Shown: in pieces, positions 1 through 6,459 of the stretch
Position numbering within the stretch: the stretch's first letter is position 1
Layout of the letters: every line of letters begins with the position of its first letter
From: a halophilic archaeon J07HX64
GTDB taxonomy: Archaea; Halobacteriota; Halobacteria; Halobacteriales; Haloarculaceae
DNA length: 9,219 nt
Direction: 5' to 3'
NCBI GenBank assembly: GCA_000416085.1
Contig: KE356579.1
Span: 741,551 to 750,769 of the forward strand
Position numbers and translations under genes: made by a program
The notes under the pieces: generated by a model
Seen by the model: the letters and a program-made list of their open reading frames with translations, nothing else
What the model was told of the DNA's origin: nothing
Databases searched by the model: none

Positions 1-1
1 G

Positions 2-985
2 GCGTCGGTGCTCGGTGACCGGGGCTATCACACGGAGGGGCTGGTCACCGGCCCACTCGTGCCCGAGACGGGCGTCGACCGCGGGTTCGACCGGTTCCGG
101 TGCCGGGACCGCGACGAGTCGATGTTCGGTGACTGGCGCGAGACCGCCCTCGACAGACTCGGTGAGTTGCCCGAACCGTTTGCTGCCTTTGTACATCTCT
201 GGGAACTCCACGAGGAGATCTATGTCCCGTCGGCTTACGACAGCCCCGAGTACGGCAGAACCCCCTACGGACGCGCACTGTCGGCGCTCGACCGGGAGAT
301 CGAGGCGCTCTGTGATGCCGTTCCGGAGGGGACTATCGTCGCGGTGGTCGGCGACCACGGTGAGAGTGTCACACACCGGGGGAGTCTGACTCGTCTCGCG
401 CTGAAGTCACTCCGCGACGGGCTCAGATACTACGGCGGCGTCGACACACGGGGTCTCGTCGAGCGTCTGAACCGCTACTGTGAACGCTTCGGCCCGGATA
501 TCGACGACCACTTTCTCGAGAAGGGCCACGGCGAGAACGTGTTCGACTTCACGACGAACGTGCCTCTCCTGCTCGCCGGCCCGGGTGTCGAACCGGCGAC
601 GGTCGGGGCGCAGGGCCGGCAGATAGACGTGTTGCCGACACTGCTCGCGGCGCTCGGTGTCGACCACGAGACCGACGGCGAACCGCTCTATCCGGGGATG
701 GACGACCGGGTGGCGTACATGCGGGCGTGTGGGGCGTCGCTGCACCGCGAGCGTAACTGGGCGCGGGCGGTGCGGTGCAACGGCGGCAAGTACGTCGATT
801 ACCCCGACCGTGACTGGCCTGTCGGGGTGTACGATCTCGAGGCCTCACCGCGGGAACTGCGCCGCTCCGACGACGACGACCTCGCCCGGACGCTCCGCCG
901 ACAACTGCCCGAACGCGGGACCGACCCGACGGATGTCGAGATGCTGGAGATCAACGAGCGACTGGAGGATCTCGGATACCTGTGA
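2..985 (+). CDS. Sulfatase / alkaline-phosphatase-superfamily hydrolase, C-terminal part (5' end outside window)
   Basis: The frame is open from base 2 to a TGA at 983-985 (327 residues seen), with no start codon that makes sense, so the N-terminal third and its catalytic Cys/Ser are missing. The visible part has the family's second metal-binding block, GDHGES (residues 117-122, Asp118 and His119). A following His-Gly-Glu block at residue 176 resembles the late histidine of sulfatases. It is followed by NVPLLLAGPGV and IDVLPTLLAALGV, which are typical of the sulfatase C-terminal region. No membrane segment is visible. In haloarchaea such genes often sit among polysaccharide or glycosylation genes, which would lie to the left and are not visible here. 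The substrate (sulfate ester, phosphodiester or phosphoethanolamine) cannot be chosen from this half. The superfamily call is firm; the exact reaction is inference. Confidence 0.88.
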   Translation, partial: ASVLGDRGYHTEGLVTGPLVPETGVDRGFDRFRCRDRDESMFGDWRETALDRLGELPEPFAAFVHLWELHEEIYVPSAYDSPEYGRTPYGRALSALDREIEALCDAVPEGTIVAVVGDHGESVTHRGSLTRLALKSLRDGLRYYGGVDTRGLVERLNRYCERFGPDIDDHFLEKGHGENVFDFTTNVPLLLAGPGVEPATVGAQGRQIDVLPTLLAALGVDHETDGEPLYPGMDDRVAYMRACGASLHRERNWARAVRCNGGKYVDYPDRDWPVGVYDLEASPRELRRSDDDDLARTLRRQLPERGTDPTDVEMLEINERLEDLGYL

Positions 986-1019
986 CCTTCTCCGTCGGAG
1001 CCGTGACACTCCCTGAGAA

Positions 1020-1036
1020 CCCTGTCTCTCACAGGG
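1020..1036 (+). terminator. Perfect 6-bp hairpin downstream of the sulfatase gene
   Basis: CCCTGT (1020-1025), a 5-nt loop, then ACAGGG (1031-1036) form a perfect stem 35 nt after the sulfatase stop. No U-run follows directly; the nearest T-run on this strand is TTTTT at 1092-1096. It could help end or stabilise the sulfatase transcript. This is a structure seen in the sequence, and its role is inferred. Confidence 0.3.
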
Positions 1037-1212
1037 GGACGTGTCTCTCGATACCTTCTGTGCACAGTCGCTCGAACAGGGACACCGATAGTTTTTGTCT
1101 CTCTGACATGGTGCACCGGATATCGGTCGTGTCCGAGGTCGCTCACGTGTGCCGCACTGTACACCGAGGTGTCGGGTCCAGCGCGACTGTCGCGGGAGAT
1201 TGTCTCCATCGG

Positions 1213-1222
1213 TGTTAAGAAC
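1213..1222 (+). promoter_or_regulatory. TATA-like box of the metallophosphoesterase gene
   Basis: TGTTAAGAAC, with core TTAAGA at 1215-1220, is centred about 26 nt before the ATG at 1243. That is the usual spacing for a haloarchaeal TATA box driving a leaderless transcript. No Shine-Dalgarno motif lies directly before the ATG, which fits leaderless translation. Confidence 0.55.
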
Positions 1223-1242
1223 CTCACACACGAATATGGGAT

Positions 1243-1902
1243 ATGAAGATCGGCGTTATCTCGGATATCCACGGAAACAAGATCGCGCTCGATGCAGTTC
1301 TCTCAGATATGCCGGCGGTGGACACGCTCGTCTGTGCCGGGGATGTCGTCGGCTACAACCCGTGGCACGGGGGTTGTGTCGACGCGATGCGCGAGCGGTC
1401 GGTACCGACAGTGATGGGCAACCACGACCGTGCGGTCGTCGGTGACACGAGTTTCGGGTTCAACAGCATGGCCGGCGCGGGGGTCAAACACGCCCGCGAG
1501 AGTCTGACAGACAACCAGCAGGCCTGGCTGGCCGGCCTGCCGGCGGAGCGGACGACTCTGGACGGCCGTCTCAAACTCGTCCACGGCCACCCCGACGACC
1601 CAGACCGCTACACATACCCCCGCCAGTTCGGCCCGCACCTGCTCGGCGACGAGGACGTGCTCGTGCTCGGTCACACACACGTCCAGGGGTACGAACGCTT
1701 CGACGAGGGGGTCGTCATGAACCCCGGTAGTGTCGGCCAACCCCGCGACAACGACCCCCGGGCGGCCTACGCCGTGCTCGACACGGAGGAGCTCTCGGTG
1801 ACCGAACACCGCGTCGAGTACGACATCGACAGCGTCCAGCAGGCGGTCCACGACGCCGACCTACCGGCGAGAATCGCCGAGCGTCTCCGGAGCGGACAGT
1901 AA
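1243..1902 (+). CDS. Metallophosphoesterase, YfcE/MJ0936-type phosphodiesterase
   Basis: This 219-residue cytosolic protein is full length for the small YfcE/MJ0936 group of calcineurin-like phosphoesterases. All metal-binding motifs are present in order: Asp8-x-His10 in SDIHGN, Gly-Asp34 in CAGDVVGYNP, Gly-Asn60-His61-Asp62, His114 in VHGHPDD, and Gly-His144-Thr-His146. The family end-motif NPGSVGQPRD follows. Members bind two divalent metals (commonly Mn or Ni) and cleave phosphodiesters such as bis-p-nitrophenyl phosphate; the natural substrate of most is unknown. The N-terminal MKIGVISDIHGN is the usual family start, and the leaderless promoter upstream supports this ATG. It ends 57 nt from the convergent aspartate kinase gene. 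The family is near certain; the cellular role is not known. Confidence 0.95.
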   Translation: MKIGVISDIHGNKIALDAVLSDMPAVDTLVCAGDVVGYNPWHGGCVDAMRERSVPTVMGNHDRAVVGDTSFGFNSMAGAGVKHARESLTDNQQAWLAGLPAERTTLDGRLKLVHGHPDDPDRYTYPRQFGPHLLGDEDVLVLGHTHVQGYERFDEGVVMNPGSVGQPRDNDPRAAYAVLDTEELSVTEHRVEYDIDSVQQAVHDADLPARIAERLRSGQ

Positions 1903-1909
1903 CGACGCA

Positions 1910-1920
1910 GGGGCTACCCC
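1910..1920. terminator. Small GC hairpin between convergent genes
   Basis: GGGG-CTA-CCCC is a 4-bp stem with a 3-nt loop, 8 nt after the phosphoesterase stop and 39 nt beyond the aspartate kinase stop on the other strand. It has no clear U-run. It may take part in ending one or both transcripts, but a stem this short can arise by chance in GC-rich DNA. Confidence 0.2.
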
Positions 1921-1959
1921 ACGCGAGCGAACCCATAGACGGTTACGCCGAGGAGACTG

Positions 1960-3141
1960 TCACAGGACGTCCTGAATCGCCCGGAGTGCCGCCTCACGGT
2001 CGTCCCACTCGACGAACACAGAGACAGAGGTCGCGCTGGTGACGATGTCGTGAACAAAGATGTGTTCCCCGACGAGCGGCGCGAGCAGGCGGTTGACCGC
2101 GCCGGTCTGGCGCTGTATCTCGCCACCGGTGATGCGAATCGAGGCGAGTCCTTCGTCGACGGTGACACTCGAGAGAACCTCGTTCTCGATGACCCGCTCG
2201 TGGAGCACCGTCTCTGCCTCTGGTGCGTCGTCAGCATCGACGTAGAACGTCACCGAGTCGAGCCCGCTCGACACCGTCTGGATGTTGACACCCACCTCGG
2301 CGACCGTGCCCGCCAGCGCCGACAGCACACCCGGCTGGTTGCGGATGGCCCGTCCGGCGACGGTGACACAGGCCAACGACCGCTCCTGCATATCGACCAG
2401 ACTCTCGAACTCCCCTTCGATGGTGGTCCCACCGGTCAGCAGGTCGGCGTGCTGGTGGTGGACGACCCGGACATCGAACCCGCCTGTCTTGTACGTGAGC
2501 GCCGACGGGGCGATCACCTCTGCACCACGAAAGGAGAGGTTCCGGAGTTCATCGACAGTTATCTCGCCGACGTTTCGCGCCCCCTCGACGACGTTCGGGT
2601 CGCCGGTCATCACACCCTCGACATCGGTCACGATTATCACCTCGTCGGCATCGGTGTAGTTACCCAGCATCACCGCCGTGGTGTCGCTGCCCCCCCGCCC
2701 GAGTGTGGTGATAGACCCCTCGTGGTCCTCGGCGAGAAAACCCGTGAGTACCGGGACCACACCCTCCGACATCCGGTCCATTATCGCCTCCCCGCGCCGT
2801 CTCGTCTCGGGAACGTCTACCTCACCGTATGCGTCGGTGATGATCGGCCACTCCTCGCGCCCGGGTTCGAGAAAGAGTGAGTCTATCCCCCGCGCCTCGA
2901 GCGCCCCCTTCAGCATCCGAACGGCGGTGCGCTCGCCCATACTCACGATCTCGGCGCGGTCCTCCTCGCTCGCGTCGAACTGGATCTGCTTCAGCAGTCT
3001 GTCTGTTGTCCCACCCATCGCGCTGACCACCACCGACATCTCGTGGCCGTCCGCGACAGCCGACGCGATCGAGTTGGCCGCTCTGTTGACACGTTCACCG
3101 TCTGCAACGCTCGTTCCCCCGAATTTGGCGATTACGCGCAC
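1960..3141 (-). CDS. lysC: Aspartate kinase
   Basis: The enzyme phosphorylates L-aspartate with ATP, the first step toward lysine, threonine and methionine. The 393-residue protein carries the N-terminal signature Lys6-Phe-Gly-Gly-Thr-Ser11, the segment SMGERT (67-72) and the kinase motif TTLGRGGSDTT (145-155), then VTDVEGVMTGDP (171-182). Two ACT domains follow (about 257-325 and 332-393), the usual site of amino-acid feedback; which effector is sensed cannot be read from sequence. Translation starts at GTG (3141-3139): the KFGGTS strand begins right after it, as in relatives, and a GGGGTGA Shine-Dalgarno-like stretch lies 4 nt upstream. No TATA box is seen close upstream, so it is probably transcribed with the small gene 51 nt before it. 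Length and motifs are complete. Confidence 0.96.
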   Translation of the reverse strand: MRVIAKFGGTSVADGERVNRAANSIASAVADGHEMSVVVSAMGGTTDRLLKQIQFDASEEDRAEIVSMGERTAVRMLKGALEARGIDSLFLEPGREEWPIITDAYGEVDVPETRRRGEAIMDRMSEGVVPVLTGFLAEDHEGSITTLGRGGSDTTAVMLGNYTDADEVIIVTDVEGVMTGDPNVVEGARNVGEITVDELRNLSFRGAEVIAPSALTYKTGGFDVRVVHHQHADLLTGGTTIEGEFESLVDMQERSLACVTVAGRAIRNQPGVLSALAGTVAEVGVNIQTVSSGLDSVTFYVDADDAPEAETVLHERVIENEVLSSVTVDEGLASIRITGGEIQRQTGAVNRLLAPLVGEHIFVHDIVTSATSVSVFVEWDDREAALRAIQDVL

Positions 3142-3145
3142 GATG

Positions 3146-3152
3146 TCACCCC
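3146..3152 (-). promoter_or_regulatory. Ribosome binding site supporting the GTG start of aspartate kinase
   Basis: On the minus strand GGGGTGA contains the GGTGA core complementary to the archaeal 16S rRNA 3' end. It sits 4 nt before the GTG start. It favours this start and a leadered, co-transcribed message, in contrast to the leaderless genes elsewhere in the window. Confidence 0.45.
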
Positions 3153-3192
3153 GACTTCGTGGCTCATGTGTGAGTGTTTCGCATCACCATGG

Positions 3193-3522
3193 TTAACGGT
3201 GACTATTCTCGAATCCGAACACCGACCGCAGCTGTGTCCGGAGCTCCTCGACGTACCGCTCCAGTACCCCTTCGAGTCGCTCCGTGTCCACGACGACAGC
3301 GGAGAGCCGCTCCGCCGGCTCGTCGGGTAACTCGACCCGGAACTCTCCCTCGCCCTCGTAGAACGGCTCACTCTCGGCCAGTATCTGCTGGTCGATCGCG
3401 TGGACCAGCTCCGAGTCGTAACTGTCGTTCATCGTCTCGAAGGCCTGCCTGTACGCGCGCTGGAGCTCTGGAAAGTAGTGCTCGTACTTGTCCTCGAACC
3501 TCTCGGCATCGAACTCGGTCAT
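3193..3522 (-). CDS. Small acidic haloarchaeal protein of unknown function (resembles DUF5783)
   Basis: This 109-residue protein begins MTEFDAERFEDKYEHYFPEL and is rich in Glu, Asp, Tyr and Phe, with predicted helices at about 5-30 and 80-100 and a short beta-like segment near 60-78 (EFRVELPDEP, then LSAVVVDTE). There is no signal peptide, membrane segment or recognisable catalytic motif. From memory it resembles the haloarchaeal family DUF5783, often found beside aspartate kinase; the family number should be treated as tentative. It lies 51 nt upstream of the aspartate kinase start on the same strand, so the two probably form one transcript, though no functional link is shown. The acidic composition and clean ATG at 3522 support a real gene over the Arg/Ser-rich frames on the other strand. 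Confidence 0.82.
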   Translation of the reverse strand: MTEFDAERFEDKYEHYFPELQRAYRQAFETMNDSYDSELVHAIDQQILAESEPFYEGEGEFRVELPDEPAERLSAVVVDTERLEGVLERYVEELRTQLRSVFGFENSHR

Positions 3523-3544
3523 CGACTCTGGTTTGCGTGTCTGT

Positions 3545-3554
3545 CTTCTAATCG
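3545..3554 (-). promoter_or_regulatory. Weak TATA-like element upstream of the small acidic gene
   Basis: The minus strand reads CGATTAGAAG about 28 nt before the ATG at 3522. The spacing fits a leaderless promoter, but the match to an archaeal TATA box is poor. It is the best candidate start for the two-gene unit with aspartate kinase. Confidence 0.28.
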
Positions 3555-3625
3555 TTACCGGTCACACTGCGCCCCGTCGCGCTACCCCTGGATGGCCCTG
3601 GCGTACTCTTGTGAATCGTCGTGGC

Positions 3626-3631
3626 AAAAAA
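3626..3631 (-). terminator. T-run after the RecJ-like gene
   Basis: On the minus strand TTTTTT stands out in an otherwise GC-rich stretch, about 43 nt beyond the end of the five-gene cluster. Archaeal termination commonly uses such U-rich tracts without a strong hairpin. A small imperfect stem (ACTGCCGGAGT, 3643-3633) lies just before it. It is a plausible end for the cluster transcript. Confidence 0.45.
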
Positions 3632-3673
3632 CACTCCGGCAGTCCGAATGGGTCCGGGGCCCCCTTATTCCCG

Positions 3674-3935
3674 CTACTTACCGAGCTGTTCCGCGACGAG
3701 CGCGTCGGCGGTTTCCACGAACGTCTGTTTCTCGCCGGTCGGGATGGTCGCACCGGCTGCGATGTCGTGACCGCCGCCGTCGCCACCGACCTCGCGGGCG
3801 GCCTCGCCGACGACCACAGACAGGTCGAGCCCCTGGCCGACCAGCCGACCTGTCCCCCGCGCCGACACCTTCGTCTCCGCCTTCGCTGTCACTCCCGTTG
3901 TCTGCCTCGCCACCGCTCTCGTCCTGTTTCTGTGC
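3674..3935 (-). other. Displaced C-terminal coding segment of the RecJ-like gene (after the frameshift)
   Basis: This frame encodes KVSARGTGRLVGQGLDLS, then a helix EAAREVGGD, then GGGHDIAAGATIP and a final helix ending QLGK. These are the features expected at the end of archaeal DHH/DHHA1 proteins. It has no start codon of its own that makes biological sense; upstream, its frame is Arg/Thr/Ser-rich shadow. It belongs to the preceding DHH frame through a +1 shift whose exact site lies somewhere between about 3935 and 3871. Confidence 0.75.
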
Positions 3936-5162
3936 GAACGCGAGGATCGGGCAGTCGGGGTCGACACCGTCCACCCCGAGGGCCATCCCGGCGACGATAC
4001 CAACGATGGTTTCACGTATCTCGGTTCCCGCGTCGAACCACTGCAGGTTGTCGGCCTGCTCGACACCCTGCTGTTTGACGGTGTCCAGCCCCTCTGAGAG
4101 GTTGCGACGGTGGTTCGCGAGCAGCCGCTGTGCCCGGTCCAGCGCACCGTCTCGGTCGCCGAGACAGACCGCCAGCCCGACGTCGGCCCGCTCGTACCGT
4201 GCTGTCGCGTTCAACAGTGTGGAGAACTCGCTCGCGTCGCGCAGTTCGGTTCCCTCGCCCTCCTCGGTGAGGATGTAGGTTGTTCCGACCAGTTGCTCGG
4301 TCTTCGCCGCCGGCACCCCCCGCCGGAGTGCCCGTTGCATCAGCGCGCTCACAGCTGTCTGGCGCTCGTCGTCCGAGAGGTCGACCCACCGCCGCCAGCT
4401 GTCGCCGGCCCGCGCGTCGATATCGAGCTCCTGCAGAAACGACACCGCACCCTGCGGGTCGTTCGAGACACCCGGGATCCGCACCTCGCTCGCGTACTCC
4501 AGCAGCTTCGGCAACGGCCGGGTCTGCTTGCCGTACAGCGCGAGGTCTGTGCGCTCGTCGAGCACCCCCGCTTCGATACCCTCCTCGACGATACCCTCGT
4601 TTGCCCCGACCAGACCATCCTCGTCTGTTGCCTGCATATCTCCGACGGCACCGACGACCGCCAGCGCCGCCAGATCACGGTTGTCGGCCACACCGGAGGG
4701 CCGGGCCGTCCGGTCGTCGACTGCCGCGAGCGCCCGGGCGAGCACGTACGTCGTGCCGGCCCCCGAGAGCTCCGAGGCCCCGTCCAGCCCGACGAGTAAC
4801 GGGTTCATGTGAAAGTCCGTGGTCGCGTCGGCGGGCTGGTGGTGGTCTGCGATCACCGGCTCGAACTCGCCGGCGGCTTCGTGCTCGGCGATCGTGTCGA
4901 GCTGGCCGCTCCCGAAGTCGGTGAACAGCACGGTTCCCTGTGGACGCGCCGCGATGCTCGCGATCTCTGTGTCGTCGAGCTGTTTCTTGAACACGACCTC
5001 GTGGGGGATACCCGCGCGCTCGAGCGCCGCCGATCCGATCGCCGCGCTCGTCAACCCGTCGGCGTCGATGTGAGAGGCGAGCAACACCGACTCGGCCTCA
5101 CACAGCCGCGCCGCACAGCTGCGTGCCGTCTCTGCGAGCTCCGGTACCGGTCCCGACCTCAT
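3674..5162 (-). CDS. RecJ-like DHH-family phosphoesterase/exonuclease, frameshifted before its C-terminal domain
   Basis: The DHH domain is intact. From the ATG at 5162 it has SHIDADG (30-36, Asp33 and Asp35), the motif FTDFGSGQLD (80-89, Asp82) and Ala-Asp106-His107-His108, the metal ligands of RecJ/DHH enzymes. Archaeal members are single-strand-specific exonucleases or replisome-associated proteins; which subtype this is cannot be told here. The frame then enters a Gly/Ser/Asp/Glu linker and, uncorrected, runs into an Arg-rich tail ending at TAA 3678-3680. The true C-terminus, with KVSARGTG and the nucleic-acid-binding GGGH motif (3767-3778), continues in another frame to TAG 3674-3676. 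A +1 shift near 3870-3935 would join them into about 495 residues. The start at 5162 is preferred over an upstream GTG (5222) that overlaps the previous stop, because a TTTAAG box precedes it and PVPELAE is the usual family opening. Confidence 0.85.
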
Positions 5163-5187
5163 CAAGCAAGATTGGTTCCGCTTCGAA

Positions 5188-5193
5188 CTTAAA
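5188..5193 (-). promoter_or_regulatory. TATA-like box before the RecJ-like ATG
   Basis: On the minus strand TTTAAG is centred about 28 nt before the ATG at 5162, in a locally AT-rich stretch. It could make a separate leaderless transcript for the DHH gene within the cluster, and it supports 5162 as the start. A second weaker TTATAC (5247-5242) lies inside the upstream gene. Confidence 0.5.
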
Positions 5194-5218
5194 TCTCCGG
5201 ATACCTGTTCCAGTCCGG

Positions 5219-6088
5219 TCACCGTCCGGGCCCGGTCGAGCGTATAACCGGTGTGTCGAGCCAGTCGGCCGCCGCACGGGCACTCTCGAAGCGTTCGCAG
5301 GCCAACACGACCGGTGCGGACAGGTCGGCGACACGGGCCACCGCGAGCGCCCGGGTAACCGGGTCGGCCTCGAACGGCTCCGCCGTCTCACCGCTGCCGG
5401 GCACCACATCGAGCGCGGTGACGTACTCGGCCTCGACCTGTTCGCGGAGGTATGCCCGGGCCTGGCGTTCGAGGTTCGCCACCCGTTCCTCCGCGCGGAA
5501 CCGCTCTTCCCGGCGGTCCCGGTGTTCGCGGGCCTGTTTCCGGACGGTGTCGAGTCGCTGGCGTGCCGCGGCGGCCTCCGTCTCGGCCTCGGAGAGGCGC
5601 TCGATCGCCTCGGCGAGCGCTGTCCGTGCCTGTGTCGGGTCTACCCCCTGTTCGCGGCGCGCCTGCAGACGACCGCGTGCGGCCGCCACCGTCTCGCGCA
5701 ACCGCTCGCTCTCGCCCGCTGCCTCCGCGGCCGCCCGCCGGAGTCGCTCGCGCTCCGCCGCGCTCGACTCGCCCCTGTCCTCGTCTGTGAGCGCGGCCAC
5801 CCGCTCCCTGGCTACTGTGAGTGCCGGGTCGTGTGGGGTCTCGAAGCCCCGACTCCGAGCCGCTGCCGCCAGTGCCGTGCGCGTCCGCAACCCCATTCCC
5901 CGGCGGATACAGCCGACGTACTCGTGTGCCGGACCTGGCTCGTCCGCCGCAACCGCGACCCGTGTGTCACCGTCACTCTCTCCGCGGACTGCCCGTGCGA
6001 GGACCGCCGGTTCGACCGGGGCCGTCACTGTGATAGCTCGGCCACACCTGACCACGTCACCGATTCGACATCTGACGGCTGTGCGCAT
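5219..6088 (-). CDS. Arg-rich coiled-coil haloarchaeal protein of unknown function
   Basis: I do not recognise a characterised function in this 289-residue protein. Residues 1-60 look like a small beta-rich domain ending in GPAHEYVG, followed by IRRGMGLRTR and a helix TALAAAARSRG (71-81). Residues about 91-220 are one long Ala/Arg/Glu-rich helix with heptad-like spacing, predicted coiled coil. The C-terminal part (about 221-289) returns to an alpha/beta pattern (ALAVARVADLSAPVVLACE). The high Arg content is unusual next to acidic haloarchaeal proteins and would suit nucleic-acid contact or packing against an acidic partner; that is inference. The ATG at 6088 is preferred over the longer open frame because everything before it is out-of-frame-like Arg/Gly sequence. 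CGGAG lies 8 nt upstream, and the previous stop is only 2 nt away. Its TGA overlaps a possible GTG of the DHH gene. Confidence 0.82.
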   Translation of the reverse strand: MRTAVRCRIGDVVRCGRAITVTAPVEPAVLARAVRGESDGDTRVAVAADEPGPAHEYVGCIRRGMGLRTRTALAAAARSRGFETPHDPALTVARERVAALTDEDRGESSAAERERLRRAAAEAAGESERLRETVAAARGRLQARREQGVDPTQARTALAEAIERLSEAETEAAAARQRLDTVRKQAREHRDRREERFRAEERVANLERQARAYLREQVEAEYVTALDVVPGSGETAEPFEADPVTRALAVARVADLSAPVVLACERFESARAAADWLDTPVIRSTGPGR

Positions 6089-6090
6089 GA

Positions 6091-6429
6091 CTACAGCTCC
6101 GAGTCCCTCATTCTCTCCGGGTCCGGCAGGTCCCTGCCGGCCGCGAACCGCTCGTAGGGGGTCGCGGGCGTATCGCGGGCCTCGTAGCTCCGGGCGGCCT
6201 CGCGCACCGCCGGCCGAACGGCTGCGAACTCGTTGAACGACTCTGTCCGCTCGACCCGGACCGCCTCGTCGTGTTTCTCGCGCAGTCGTAGCGCCTGGAA
6301 CGCCCCGAACTCTGTCTCGGCGAGCAACGCCACCCGACCGGCCTGCAGGACGACAACCTCGTCGTGGATGCGACAGATATTGCGCAGTGACTGCCGTGCG
6401 TGCCGTGAGTACGCGATGACCAGCAACAC
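6091..6429 (-). CDS. 112-residue haloarchaeal protein of unknown function
   Basis: The protein begins MLLVIAYSRHARQSLRN (read from GTG at 6429) and shows a beta strand, a helix, then VVVLQAGRVALLAETEFGAFQALRLREKH, an alternating alpha/beta pattern of a small globular domain. The C-terminal third is charged (PYERFAAGRDLPDPERMRDSEL). No catalytic motif, membrane segment or signal peptide is seen. The GTG start is chosen because the first strand begins at once and a TTTAATT box lies at leaderless spacing upstream. Its TAG ends 2 nt before the ATG of the coiled-coil gene, so the two are tightly coupled. I recognise the overall pattern as a conserved haloarchaeal family in this gene order but cannot assign a function. 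Confidence 0.8.
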   Translation of the reverse strand: MLLVIAYSRHARQSLRNICRIHDEVVVLQAGRVALLAETEFGAFQALRLREKHDEAVRVERTESFNEFAAVRPAVREAARSYEARDTPATPYERFAAGRDLPDPERMRDSEL

Positions 6430-6452
6430 ACCTGAACGTGTACAGAACAGTC

Positions 6453-6459
6453 AATTAAA
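6453..6459 (-). promoter_or_regulatory. Internal TATA-like box overlapping a stop codon
   Basis: On the minus strand TTTAATT is centred about 27 nt before the GTG at 6429. It shares bases with the TAA stop (6457-6455) of the RecA-like gene. It is a likely internal leaderless promoter for the last three genes of the cluster, inferred from spacing and base composition. Confidence 0.5.

Larger units (their letters stand above)
986..1242. other. Non-coding gap between sulfatase and metallophosphoesterase
   Basis: This 257-nt stretch has no convincing gene: the short frames that cross it are Arg/Ser/Cys-rich, unlike the neighbours. It holds the hairpin at 1020-1036, three direct copies of TGTCTCTC (starting at 1023, 1042 and 1096), a short T-run at 1092-1096 and, at its right end, the TATA-like box of the next gene. 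No tRNA-like fold was recognised. Confidence 0.6.

Noticed and set aside
799..1272. Minus-strand frames crossing the sulfatase end and the following gap
   Set aside because: They are Arg/Ser-rich, overlap a supported gene and the leaderless promoter at 1213-1222, and have no start context.
2050..2880. 276-residue plus-strand frame inside aspartate kinase
   Set aside because: It is antisense to a full-length enzyme with all motifs, and has His/Arg-rich composition with no recognisable domain.
3184..3202. TCACC-9-GGTGA inverted repeat at the end of the small acidic gene
   Set aside because: It has only five pairs with a 9-nt loop, and no pairing extends it inward or outward; likely chance.
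3853..3857. CCCCC run as the site of the RecJ-like frameshift
   Set aside because: It lies after the KVSAR residues that are already in the second frame, so the shift must be upstream of it on the minus strand.
5123..6236. Long plus-strand open frames (5123-6157, 5253-6236) opposite the coiled-coil gene
   Set aside because: They are Arg/Ser/Pro/Cys-rich with no family motif, as expected for antisense frames of a GC-rich gene; the minus-strand frame has a sensible composition and neighbours.
6089..6454. Upstream extension of the coiled-coil frame to 6454
   Set aside because: The added residues are Arg/Gly-rich and overlap the 112-residue gene; the ATG at 6088 follows that gene's stop by 2 nt and has a purine-rich site upstream.
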